Shown here piece after piece: positions 40,083-48,356 of a stretch of 64,000 nt of DNA. The stretch covers positions 28,262,322-28,326,321 of the forward strand of contig CM022671.1 in the NCBI GenBank assembly GCA_012295275.1. Reading direction: 5' to 3'. Every line of letters begins with the position of its first letter. Within the stretch, counting starts at the first letter, position 1. This DNA is from Chrysomallon squamiferum (taxonomy: Eukaryota > Mollusca > Gastropoda > Neomphalida > Peltospiridae). Both the position numbers and the translations under genes were made by a program. Below the pieces are notes generated by a model that did not search any database, had not been told where the DNA came from, and saw only the letters and a list, made by a program, of their open reading frames with translations.

Positions 40083-43000
40083 TTTTAAATGAACAGAAAT
40101 TAATTAATTTTTAATATAAAAATGTAAGTGGGAAATTTGCGTTTGGTGATATTTCATGATATTCTTTATCGTATGTTGGATGGCTAATAAAGGTGAAAGG
40201 AAGAATGGCAAAAAAACCTTGCAAAATTATTTTTGTGACATTATCTTTGAAAATAGCAGCTTAATCAAACAAGTAATAACTACAACCATTGTATTTAATA
40301 CTCATGTGATTGTAATTAAGCACACATAATCTAATCAGACAATAGACCACATTGTATATTCTCAGAATGCTTGATAATTGATTGTAGTCATCTCTTACTG
40401 TTGTCATTATAAATAAAAAAAGCAACATTTGAAATAAATGATTATTGCATTTCATTAATCTGATACTGTTTAGTAGTCTCACACACCCATACTGATGTGG
40501 CTTTAAACAAATTTATAAAGTGGCACTACTTCTTTTGTCTTATTGCAGCCAGAAGATTATTTCTTTCTTTCTTTCTTTATTTATTTATTTATTTATTTAT
40601 TTATTATTATTAAATTTTAAAAAAATGTCCATTCTTCCAGTGCATTCTTCTGTTAAAATTTCATTAAGAAGAAAGACAAAAATTATTGAAGTGGAATCTA
40701 ATTGTCAAACTGCATACATTCTAATGGCTTTATTCAATTAACATTTGAGTAGAAAAATCTAATAGCCTGTCCAGTCTTGTTCTAATTATCTACCAGGCCC
40801 TTAAAACAGCTGTTCTAATTGAGCAGGCTGCTGTGTAATTAATTTGGCATTTGGGAGAGATGTTTCTTTTGAAGTTTTGGTAAGTGCAGTGATGGAAGAG
40901 ATTTAATAATGTTTTTGTTTTTGATTTTGATTTTAGTTTTTCTTTGCAGATTGGGATATTTGATATTCCTGATGAAATGAAAATATTCTTTGTTATGATT
41001 AGTGTGCAACAATAATATTAAAAAACAAACTGGCTTCCTTTCATGTCAGTATTGTAAAAATGAAAAGCTTTGTGAAAATGTGCCATAAGCTTACTGCAAT
41101 TGATACTGCTGAAGCGTAAAGATCTGTTGTTTGATCAAGCTGTGTCCTCATCAGATTAGTTTCGTCACAGCACATTATCGATCTGTATTTACTCAGTATT
41201 AATGCATGTTTAAAGTTTACTAATTCTTTTTTTTTTTTATTCTGCTATATTATTATTGTTAATCCTGTCTTGACATAACTACTTTGTTTTGTCAGTTCAG
41301 TATTTGATTATCAGAGAAAATATCACTTGTTTGTGATTAACGTCAACTTTCATTTAAATAGGAAAAGGCCAAAATTTATGAATTCTAAAGCTTCTTATTG
41401 ACAGATTTTATTTATTTATTTATTTATTTTTTTTTTAATTTATTAATATTTATTTTTATATTAAGAAAAATTTGTACTATTTTTATAACGTGCATACAAA
41501 AATTGCTGTTACTAAAAAATTAATATTGCCACTTCAAGCTTCACCACTTAAATTTATTATATGTTCATTTAGTAACTTTAAAAATATTATGGTTCCTGCA
41601 AACAATTACAACCAGTACATACATACTTATTAAATGAAATACATGAAATTCATAATTAATAGTTTGGCCATACAGTTTCCCTAAATGTACACAAATTAAA
41701 AACAAAATATTTTTCAGTAAAACTGTCTTTTATTGATGTTTTAATATAATCAATCGATGGTGTTGAAATATCCTCAATGAAGAAAATTGCCTTACACCCC
41801 ATTGTACCTCACTGTACTTGATGTGCTCAGATATAATGTTTACAATAAGAATAATCCAGTATGCACTCTTTTAGTTCTGATGCTGCTGTAGATTATTTGT
41901 TGTTAATTATAGACAACAGGTTTATCATTTAGTTCACACATAAATATTTAATGATTTCAGGATTGAAAATATTTATTAGACATATGTAATCTGAGGCCTT
42001 AGTTTCTTTGAAGTGATGATTTTAAATAAATAAAATGGAAATATTTCAAGAATTTAATCCTTTTTTTCTTTTATACTTTAAAAAAAAAAAATATTTTCTA
42101 TTAAATGTTACTGAGACATAAAGAAATGCAAGTTCAGATTTATTAATCTGTTATGTAAATTTTTATAGTTAATTTTCTTTTATTTATTATTATTTTTTTT
42201 TTTTCAGTTTTCCAATGTTTTTAAAAGTTAATATATTTTTTTAATTTCAGGTCACCATCCAATCCAGATCAAAAGCTGATTAAAAGAATCATTGCGCTTG
42301 AAGGTGATACAGTCAGGTAACATTTAGACTGTTTCATAAAATATTAAAAAAAAATAATAGATAATAAATTCCAATAGCTAAATATCTTCTTCTTTTTTCT
42401 CTGTGATAAAAACAACATAAAAATTATTTGAGTTTAAAAAAAAAAATCAAAAATCAAAAAAAAAAATATTTTTCTTTTTTAAATTTTTGTTTTTTAATGT
42501 AACTCTGATGTAATGATCCCAATAAATCAGAGCTGAAAACATAGCTTGGTGCTGATGTTAATTGCCTTGCATTTGCAGTACAAATTTAATAATGGTTTTT
42601 TGTTGTCGGTGAAATATATTTTTAATGTAATAGTTACTATTATTATTATTAATTTTTTTTTTTGTGGCTTGCATATTTGCACAGTCTTTTCCTGTCAACA
42701 TCCTGATTTGGCAGGTATTAAATTATCATTAAATTGATTTTGGGTAAATTCATTTGATAATGTAATGTACTTTTGCATGTTGTAGAACAAGGTCTTATCG
42801 CCGTGCTTTGTTAAATGTACCAACAGGACATTGCTGGGTGGAAGGGGATCACCATGAGCATAGTATGGACAGCAACTATTTTGGACCGGTTTGTATGATG
42901 TGCAACAATTCAGTAGTTAACAGTTAATAACAATTTAAAAAAAAAAAAATGAATTCAATGCCTTTACACAAGAAACTATTTTCAGTTGGCAGCAAGATAT

Positions 43001-44383
43001 CCTTTATGTTGATCATGCTGTAAACAGGAAAGCACATACCATCATCTTTGACATTATTTTTGTTTATGCTTGAGGTCGGATAATCTTTAATTTATTAGGC
43101 AACAGAACAAAAACTATTTTTGTTACATTCTGATTTTTAGATAAGCTTAGTCATCTCATCCATTTGGTACCATTAATTAGGTGGGGTTTTTTTTGGTCTT
43201 AGTCTGGCTGGATCAGTGAGTCATCAGATAATCTTACCACAATAGCATGTCATAGATTTGTATCTGAACCAACATGAATCTATTGTTAAGAATGTTATTG
43301 GAATAAAGTGTATGAAGAGACTGATAACCATGATCATGTTTTACTGAATGGATTGTCAAGAGTTTATAAGTACCAAGACGAACTGTTCCTTTGGTTTAAC
43401 ATGTTATTAAATTTGTTTTCTCAATGACAAATTCAGTTCAGCTCATCTGCTTGGGTCATTCTAGTGTAAATCAATAAAGTTTTTTTTTTCTCATGAGATT
43501 CTCAACTGTTTTGATTAAAAAAAATATATACCTGAAAAAAAAGAAGAAAAAAAAGGAACCAGTCAGGCAATAAAGCACTGAGTTCATCCCAGCACAGTGT
43601 CGTGGGAATTTTCAGTTTTAAGACAGATGACACATGCTGCAAGATAATGCTCATGTAAAACATGATCATATGATTGTTACCATTTTCTTCTCTCATTAAA
43701 AACCGATAAGCATACTGTATGCTTGCTAAAGGTAAACAATTCCAAATATGACATCATTGACTCATCAATTTATTCTTTTTGGGGTGTCTTTTAGCCTGTT
43801 AAATGTATTTTTATCAGTAGTTTAAAAAAGAATTTTGTTCATTTGAAAAGTAAATTAAGAATGAACAGATGTATATTTATTGAAATAAAATGCCATCAGG
43901 ATATTTTGGCATTTCTTTTACAGCTATCAAGAAGTCAATAATCTGTATTGCATTAGGTTAGAATTGATTTTTAAAAATTCGAACATTTGCAGAAACTGAC
44001 GTTAAAATAGTCAATAATTATTTTTGAAGAACAAAAATGTCAAGGATTAAAATGCTTTCTTTTACAAAATTTTTGTTTTGTAAAATGCATGTGTGGGTTG
44101 ACTTTTTCATGTCATTCCTCTTTTTAGAAATCACAGGTTTAAGATTTAATCACAAAACAAGATTATGATTTAATCAAATTTACATAAAGAATGTTTCACT
44201 GTTTCATGAATTTATCTGCATTCTTTAACTTCTTGTTTTCAGGTTGCTCTTGGAATCATCAGTGCCAAAGCCTCTTATATAGTATGGCCTCCAAGGCGAT
44301 GGCAAAAACTGGATGTTATTGAGAACTGTGATCGGTTGTATGATAGAGCTTTCCTAGACTCGATAGAAATTGACAGTTTCTAG
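5313..44383 (+). CDS. IMMP2L: IMMP2L, mitochondrial inner membrane protease subunit 2 (gene span, five coding exons)
   Basis: This is the catalytic subunit of the mitochondrial inner membrane peptidase, a type I signal-peptidase-like Ser/Lys protease that removes sorting signals from intermembrane-space proteins. The coding exons are 5313-5423, 6214-6317, 42251-42316, 42786-42888 and 44243-44383. All junctions are GT-AG and all phases fit, giving 174 residues against 175 in human. An N-terminal membrane helix (residues 3-24) leads to the catalytic serine box VEGASMQ (Ser35). The lysine box KRIIALEGD follows (Lys83), 48 residues later as in the human enzyme. VPTGHCWVEGDH and the C-terminal WPPRRWQKL complete the family signature. 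The second intron is 35.9 kb and contains an LRRN-type gene on the opposite strand; the other introns are 0.5-1.4 kb. Confidence 0.97.
5461..5865 (-). mobile_element. interspersed repeat copy A, tRNA-derived SINE-like
   Basis: This is about 75-80% alike by eye to 6878-7342 in the same orientation. On the minus strand, the segment around 5705-5765 looks like a tRNA head, with TTAGCGCCTTGGACC in the A-box position and GAGTTCAAGACCC (5708-5720) as a B-box. A unique body of about 240 bp follows. The tRNA-like head with an unrelated tail suggests a SINE. A local duplication inside the first IMMP2L introns is the alternative. Confidence 0.5.
6214..6317 (+). CDS. IMMP2L: IMMP2L coding exon 2
   Basis: Follows the acceptor TTTCATTAG and ends at a strong GTAAGT donor. 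It encodes PVLNPDDNSCTDWVFLSRW through RGEIVSL plus two bases of the next Lys codon. It corresponds to the segment just after the catalytic serine in the family. The huge intron starts here. Confidence 0.95.
6878..7342 (-). mobile_element. interspersed repeat copy B, tRNA-derived SINE-like
   Basis: Second copy of the element at 5461-5865, with the same B-box-like GAGTTCAAGACCC at 7185-7197 on the minus strand. It carries an extra AT-rich stretch with (ATT)n near 6985-7010. The copies share their outer ends (TTTATT-AAAATAAGA on one side, GTTATGATTTT on the other). Confidence 0.5.
7343..11034. other. IMMP2L intron DNA downstream of the nested gene
   Basis: Very AT-rich with no convincing coding frame. 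It contains a small tandem repeat of an ACTTGATAACTC-like unit near 7395-7437. The 3' UTR of the nested minus-strand gene should lie in the part adjoining 11034. AATAAA hexamers on the minus strand occur at 10482-10487 and near 10630. Confidence 0.5.
11035..13113 (-). CDS. LRRN-type LRR-Ig-FN3 neuronal transmembrane protein, nested in IMMP2L
   Basis: A type I membrane protein of 692 residues encoded without introns, as in vertebrate LRRN1-3 (about 710 residues). Order: signal peptide (1-19), LRRNT cysteines (31, 35, 37, 54), about twelve leucine-rich repeats (70-365), LRRCT (Cys369, 371, 401, 424), an Ig C2 domain with Cys448 and Cys500 (DEGTYGCEAWN), one FN3 domain (about 522-605), a membrane helix (621-644), a KRFRKRK stop-transfer and a 40-residue tail. 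IHPNSF followed by LHCDCNIYWI is the LRRN-specific signature around the last repeats. LRRN proteins act at the cell surface in neural development. The tail ends NSQI, a class I PDZ-ligand pattern. LRRN is much favoured over LINGO or kekkon types because of the single FN3 and the genomic setting; which LRRN paralogue it is cannot be told. Confidence 0.93.
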   Translation of the reverse strand: MSLEGFMLVFFLLSTSCGVDVTQNQPISSTCPQSCICSKTTFGSFDNHLQTVNCSNKGLREFPSDIPIHTEALLLSQNMFQNLSNLPHLPHLKILDLSYNRIRFLDNQRIYENTGSLQHLYLNGNAISVLLHGSFSGLKYLDVLELSNNALQKIEIHAFGGLNHLQELYLNHNFLRDLKRIWLLSISSLSRLELAGNRLYSIDKQVFDSLSNLVHLDLSANTITKIHSEGFQGLQALKFLNLSDNNLKTVPTSIMDIPDLNILLLDFNNFKRIETNAFSNSNITEISVSFQPYLRVIEKGAFTNLPRLLTLQIHDNKKLIFIHPNSFINTSHIHELFLHNNALMALPMAVKDSFNHLKELHLYNNPLHCDCNIYWIKQELIMFAEANISENYIKSSDKLLCDTPTSQFQVPLRQIPVENIPPLCSPTTLALFSDSLNLTIGDDLYLECQAIGVPEPQLNWLLPKGKVLNSSLENKRVVLLDETAIFLSGIRQSDEGTYGCEAWNQMGYDVSSARLHVMQKDLKIVPVTISQNFITVEWRGSIPRLHLQDFQLHYRESSKSNSQILYLSSAIHRCTIGGLKPLTTYEICIVYMQEYIVHCLNITTEHEMTIKKGITTITTSKIIAGVSTVVGATIVLCFIIIFLKRFRKRKGYCEPPIEKGDPASQIPLENLYQPTNPQLCSSRTALLPNSQI
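13114..13571 (-). other. probable 5' UTR of the LRRN-type gene
   Basis: On the minus strand a long pyrimidine tract ends in TTTCCAG at 13572-13574, an excellent acceptor. The DNA from 13571 to the ATG has no long frame. It is therefore likely a 5' UTR segment joined to an upstream non-coding exon, which I could not place. The coding sequence itself stays in one exon. Confidence 0.4.
15721..15812. repeat. compound (AAAT)n-(AAT)n microsatellite
   Basis: Tandem AAAT units pass into about twenty AAT units. Confidence 0.97.
16678..16734. repeat. (AAT)n microsatellite
   Basis: About nineteen AAT units, perfect by eye. Confidence 0.97.
17909..17921. promoter_or_regulatory. RFX X-box-like palindrome
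   Basis: GTTACTAGGCAAC resembles the RFX X-box (GTTRCC-N-GGYAAC half-site pattern). It lies in a G+C-richer patch of the IMMP2L intron, 4.8 kb upstream of the LRRN-type start codon. A single motif match in 64 kb is weak evidence. Confidence 0.25.
19706..19797. repeat. two tandem copies of a 46-bp unit
   Basis: Two adjacent copies share CAGTAACCTAATAACTAAA and ATTGTCAGATTTGTCTACAT and differ at only a few bases. This looks like a recent local duplication. Confidence 0.9.
22710..22754. repeat. (GT)n microsatellite
   Basis: About 22 GT units, followed by interrupted TG repeats to about 22770. Confidence 0.97.
25250..25281. repeat. (AAAT)n microsatellite
   Basis: Eight AAAT units following a poly-A run at 25222-25244. 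Confidence 0.95.
33700..34300 (+). other. G+C-richer island with a 121-codon open frame, unidentified
   Basis: This 0.6-kb block differs sharply in composition from the surrounding AT-rich intron. A frame opens at ATG 33919 and ends at 34284 (121 residues) and contains YATCTWDMASYLSTCGGM and PIKMCCNLTAKF. Its C-terminus is built from three copies of a 15-bp unit (ATTCAGGAATGCCAG). The left part has a GGATTAG/CTAATCC stem near 33731-33762. I recognise no family. It may be an inserted or retroposed sequence, a decayed gene, or an exapted element. There are no clear splice sites or target-site duplications. Confidence 0.35.
35853..35905. repeat. (AC)n microsatellite
   Basis: About 26 AC units, perfect by eye. 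The open frames across it on both strands are artefacts of the repeat. Confidence 0.98.
36457..36544. repeat. 88-bp perfect palindrome with (AT)n centre
   Basis: CAGTTATATTTATTTAATAT and the rest of a 44-base arm are mirrored exactly on the other side of a TATATATA centre (axis at 36500/36501). Such AT-rich perfect inverted repeats can extrude as cruciforms. No matching mobile-element ends or target duplications were seen. Confidence 0.95.
37561..37601. repeat. poly-T run
   Basis: About 41 consecutive T with one preceding interruption. The length in the true genome is uncertain because such runs assemble poorly. Confidence 0.95.
38313..38377. repeat. imperfect inverted repeat with ATGGCAC motifs
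   Basis: AAAAAATGGCACCTGGAAGAAA pairs almost exactly with TTTCTTCTGGTGCCATTTTTT across an 18-base loop. A third GGCAC-type copy follows at about 38381-38386 on the minus strand. It may be the end of a small foldback element. Confidence 0.7.
40053..40082. repeat. (ATT)n microsatellite
   Basis: About nine ATT units followed by a T run. Confidence 0.95.
40561..40610. repeat. compound (CTTT)n-(ATTT)n microsatellite
   Basis: Four CTTT units followed by about seven ATTT units. Confidence 0.95.
42251..42316 (+). CDS. IMMP2L: IMMP2L coding exon 3 (catalytic lysine)
   Basis: A 66-base exon after TTAATTTCAG. The first base completes the Lys codon split with exon 2. It encodes SPSNPDQKLIKRIIALEGDT with the general-base lysine in KRIIALEGD, and ends AG before a GTAACA donor. 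Confidence 0.95.
42786..42888 (+). CDS. IMMP2L: IMMP2L coding exon 4
   Basis: Starts after TTGTAG with the last base of an Arg codon. It encodes TRSYRRALLNVPTGHCWVEG followed by DHHEHSMDSNYFGP, the conserved signal-peptidase box around VEGDH. It ends in phase 0 at a GTTTGT donor. Confidence 0.95.
44243..44383 (+). CDS. IMMP2L: IMMP2L coding exon 5 and stop
   Basis: Follows TTGTTTTCAG. It encodes VALGIISAKASYIVWPPRRW through the lineage-specific tail AFLDSIEIDSF and stops at TAG 44381-44383. Confidence 0.95.
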   Translation, partial: VALGIISAKASYIVWPPRRWQKLDVIENCDRLYDRAFLDSIEIDSF

Positions 44384-44986
44384 CATCTAGCTGTTGCATT
44401 ACCACATGGATGATATTCCCTGAAATGTTTCAGACTTAAAGATTTAATTCTCAAGTATGAATGTGAATTTTGTCTGTTATTTTTATATTAACTATTTGTG
44501 AGAATTCTGGCAAGAAAACTAAACCCACCTTCAAGTGAAAGAAGAATATAGTCAGGAATGTATAAATGCTGATAAAATTGACAGTTTGATAAAACATCTG
44601 AGTGATACAGTTGCTTCCATGAACATATTTGTTTTTAAGAGATATATTATTATTTTTTTTTTTTTTTCTGGTTCTTATTGCATTTTAGGCATGTCTGGTG
44701 TTAAAGAAAGTAAAAAAAATGAACAGTATCTTTAAATGGGACTCCAGAAATAAATGCGTTATCATTTAGTAATTATTATCAGTTTTGGTGATAAATATTT
44801 TCTTCTTCTTCTGTTTCTTAATAATGAAGTTTATTCATTTATTCATTTATATCAGTCAGGAGGTTTGTAAAAATTTAAAATATTTTAATAGAAATTTTAA
44901 AATTTTATCAAACTGGTCTTTACAAAGGAGAGTGATGTACCAGATCATTTTTGAAGAATTTTGTTATGATGGAAATCATTGTAATT

Positions 44987-44992
44987 AATAAA
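44987..44992 (+). promoter_or_regulatory. IMMP2L: probable IMMP2L polyadenylation signal
   Basis: AATAAA about 0.6 kb after the stop, followed by a TG/T-rich stretch. Another AATAAA at 44749-44754 could give a shorter 3' UTR. In such AT-rich DNA the hexamer is common, so this choice is tentative. Confidence 0.45.
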
Positions 44993-45346
44993 CAATCAAT
45001 AATATTGTTTTGTATAATTTCTTTATTCTGAACTGTAGTAAAGATGTAACAAAAAGATTTTTATTACGAAATCAATATTGGGAAAGTCTAGTGACAGACT
45101 ATAATTAACAATTTTAATACTGAATTTATTGCTCAAAACAATCCAACAGTTTTAATAATAAACACAGTAAAAAAATATAATGGCAGTACACAATGATAAT
45201 TCCAAAATGAACATAACTATATATAAACATGTACATGTACAACTTCTTTTACACTATGAAATTTCTTACTACTAAAGTCTGTCTTATTAATAATGATATG
45301 TTAGTAAAATAGTTTTTTTGTGCGAACAACATTAGTCACTCTATAC

Positions 45347-45679
45347 CAGGGATCACCAACACGGTAACTGCGGCCACCAGGTCACCCCCCCCAGGCCTGT
45401 TCCTAAAATATTTAAACAATTACTGAGACCAATAGAATTAAAGGTTGAATGTTGGTATTATCTTTATCCAACCTTGTTAAGTCATTGGTGATAATTATTG
45501 TGAGGAATCATTAACTTGATCAGTGTTTTCACATAGATGGGTATATTTAATAATAATGTATAACTAAAGATAAACTGAACAAATTTGTTATTACAGAAGA
45601 GTTTAACAAACTGATAGCCCTTTGTTTGACTCAGTACCTGTGAAGTAGCTCTCATGTTCAAAATGGTTGGTGACCCCTG
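45347..45679. mobile_element. non-autonomous hAT-type MITE
   Basis: A 333-bp element with terminal inverted repeats CAGGGATCACCAAC (left) and CAGGGGTCACCAAC (right, reverse complement), 13 of 14 identical. It is flanked by 8-bp sequences CTCTATAC and ATCTATAA that share the core TCTATA. An 8-bp duplication with T at position 2 and A at position 7, together with CAGGGGTCACCAAC ends, is typical of hAT superfamily elements. No transposase frame is present, so it is a deletion derivative or MITE. It sits between the convergent 3' ends of IMMP2L and SLC35B4. Confidence 0.85.
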
Positions 45680-45712
45680 ATCTATAAAATTACAGCATAC
45701 CAACAATGATTC

Positions 45713-45743
<31 letters not shown>

Positions 45744-46261
45744 CAAACTTGCATAAGACAGGAGTCACTTTCTTTAAGTCATCTGACAGAAATGTTCATT
45801 ATAATATGCATCAACAACATATGTTAATAACAAATAACAGAGACTCAAGCTTATAAGTATTTTGCTCTTTATGAAAAAAAGAAGATAAGGATAGCACTAT
45901 TTTATTGTTATATCGACAATTAACTTCATTCATTCTTAATTAATTCAGCAGTTAAAAAAAACATAAAATACTATATAACAATAATAATAATAAATGACAC
46001 TTTCACTGATACAGCTTCAAGTAAATTGGTATTTATTATGATTTTGAAAAAATAATATTTAGTAATATCTACATATTTTATACATTTATTCTAATCTGAA
46101 AAATGTTTTAATTTCTGAAATATAAATGCCAGCATTAAAATATAAATTAACCATACACCAAATCCTTAAAGTTATGAAATATTAGTAAAATCCTGAAATA
46201 AACAAACAATGCTTTGTATACAGATCAGAAGATGATTTTATAATTTAATATCATTAGGATA
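45680..46261. other. interval between IMMP2L and SLC35B4 3' ends
   Basis: AT-rich DNA with an (AT)n tract at 45714-45739. Minus-strand AATAAA hexamers at 46085-46090 and 46032-46037 could end the SLC35B4 transcript. Nothing else is recognised. Confidence 0.5.
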
Positions 46262-46535
46262 ACAAAAAATAAGAAATCCAACAATTTGTCTATCTCTGAT
46301 TAAAACCTGAACTGTGATTTTTTTTTAAATGAAAACTTGCACCAAACAATAAATAAGAAAATAACATTTTTTGTCTATCTCTAATTAAAACCTGAATTGC
46401 TTTTTTTTAAATGAAAACTTACACCTAACAATAAATAAGAAAATAACATTTTTTGTCTATCTCTAATCAAAACCTGAACTTCTTTTTTTTAAATGAAAAC
46501 TTACACCAAACAATAAATAAGAAAATAACATTTTT
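46262..46535. repeat. minisatellite, about 3.2 copies of an 82-85 bp unit
   Basis: Repeated blocks each contain TTGTCTATCTCTAAT, AAAACCTGAA, a T run, AAATGAAAACTTACACC and AACAATAAATAAG. The start of the TTGTCTATCT motif is at 46286, 46371 and 46453. It lies 140-415 bases beyond the SLC35B4 stop and so probably within its 3' UTR. Confidence 0.9.
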
Positions 46536-46676
46536 GTTTTCTAGAGCCAAAATAAGTACTCAAAACAATGTATGTATCTAAAAATATGGCTCTGACATTG
46601 TTCTGTTTCACTATTTCATTAGCAGTGGTTTTTATAAAATCAGGTGATAAAATAAATATGAAAGTTACTACTAACA

Positions 46677-46899
46677 TCAATGTGCTTTCACTTTCCTCCG
46701 AAGGGGCACCACCTCTGTAAACAATAATGTGCCAGAGAAAACTAACAAAGCACCCATGGTATGGTACATTGTGAAAGGATTTTGGAAATAAATAATTGAA
46801 AATATTAAACTGATGAATTTTCGAAGTGTGACAACGAGTGTGACAGTCAGTGACTGGCATTCTGTTGTTAAGATGAACACTGAACGAATACAGATGTAT
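46677..46899 (-). CDS. SLC35B4: SLC35B4 coding exon 10 and stop
   Basis: After CTTGTTTCAG it encodes YICIRSVFILTTECQSLTVT and the last two helices with LRKFISLIFSIIYFQNPF. It stops at TGA (46679-46677). The tail RRKVKAH is much shorter than the human tail and ends in a KxKxx pattern. Confidence 0.96.
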
Positions 46900-48324
46900 C
46901 TGAAACAAGGTTAAGGACAACATCAGCGATTTCAGATGTTAACCAACATTTACCGTACACATACAGAAGGCAATTCATATTTTTTTTTTTTTTAATTAGA
47001 TCTTTGTAAAGAATTTTTTCAAACTTTCTGGGTGAATTAGTAATCAAGCAAAAAAAAAAAAAAGAAAAAATAATAATAAATATTTACATTACTGAAAAAA
47101 TTTAAAGAATTGTAATAAAGAAAATATTTAAATAGTTTTAATTAAAAAAAGCTGCTGTCCTGTTAAGGAGGCAGGGGAACCATTAAAATAACTAATAAAA
47201 GATGATACATCTTTCCTGAACATTTTTCTTAGGAAACAACTATAATTCAGCTTAAAATATTTAAAAGGATACTGTGTAATATTATTGAAGATAAGATAAA
47301 TCCACATCTTAGGCATGCTGAAGCCCAACACTGGTATTAACATGGGTTCTGAAATATAAAAATAAATTCTTAGTTTTATTGGTTTTTAGATGTAATCAAA
47401 ATCCGTTCAAAAAAAAAAAAAGCAACAAGTTAAAAAACAACAAAGATCAATAAGACATTTTTATTTATTAATTATTATTATTATTATTTTTTTTTTTTAG
47501 AAATATTAATATGGAAAATGCACTTAGAAATATTCATACCTGAATTGTGTAAAAGGATCACATGATTGTAAATATCTTTGGCAAGAAACAGAAACAGCGG
47601 AAGTGGTAAGCAGTGCTGAAAATAAATAAACAGTTGATTGGGAAGTTCAAAATCCACAGCTAATAACTTTCTTTACAAATTTTGTTCACATGCACACAAG
47701 AAATAGTATTTTAAGATGTTGAATTCCCAAACTAAATAGGTAGAATTATGAAATATTTATAAAAATGTCTTTGTAATTTTAAGTTTACTGTTTAATATTA
47801 TGCTTTCAGAAATAAAGATGTATATATGATTATTTCTCATTTCAAACATTTTCTAAATTTATTTCTAATATAACTGATACAATTAATAACATTAAGTTTT
47901 ATTTATTACAAATATAATTTTTCTTTAATAAAAATCTAGTACAACTAATTTCCAAACTGAAATATGTATTTATCATTGTTCATTAACTCCTGAAAAATAC
48001 TATGCTTATATATATAAATAAATAATAATAATACAATTTTTATAATAATAATATAAAATACAATTAAAAATTAATTTACAATTTAAAAAAAAAAAAATTC
48101 AGTATTCACTGTATTTACATTATAGAACAATGCTTCTCCTGGGTGTTTTCCATATTTACTATACGTTTGTTCCTGAAATATTCCCATCCATGCAGTCATC
48201 ACCAGACAAAACACCAAAATAGCTAGACCTGAAAAATCAACAGTTAATATTTTTAAGACATGACATACCATCTTCAAACTGTTCCATATTATTAGCACTT
48301 TTTATAAGATAAAACTATTGTTTG

Positions 48325-48356
<32 letters not shown>

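Larger units (their letters stand above)
34301..42250. other. IMMP2L large intron, last part
   Basis: AT-rich intron DNA with many simple repeats and no recognised coding exon before 42251. G+C-richer non-coding islands occur at 38870-39130 and 40780-41190. The second contains an E-box CAGCTG and homeodomain-type TAATTGA and TAATTA sites within about 60 bp. Confidence 0.5.

Noticed and set aside
46501-46923. 140-residue minus-strand frame over the last SLC35B4 exon
   Set aside because: It is a different frame from the one encoding the conserved transporter C-terminus and crosses the acceptor at 46900.
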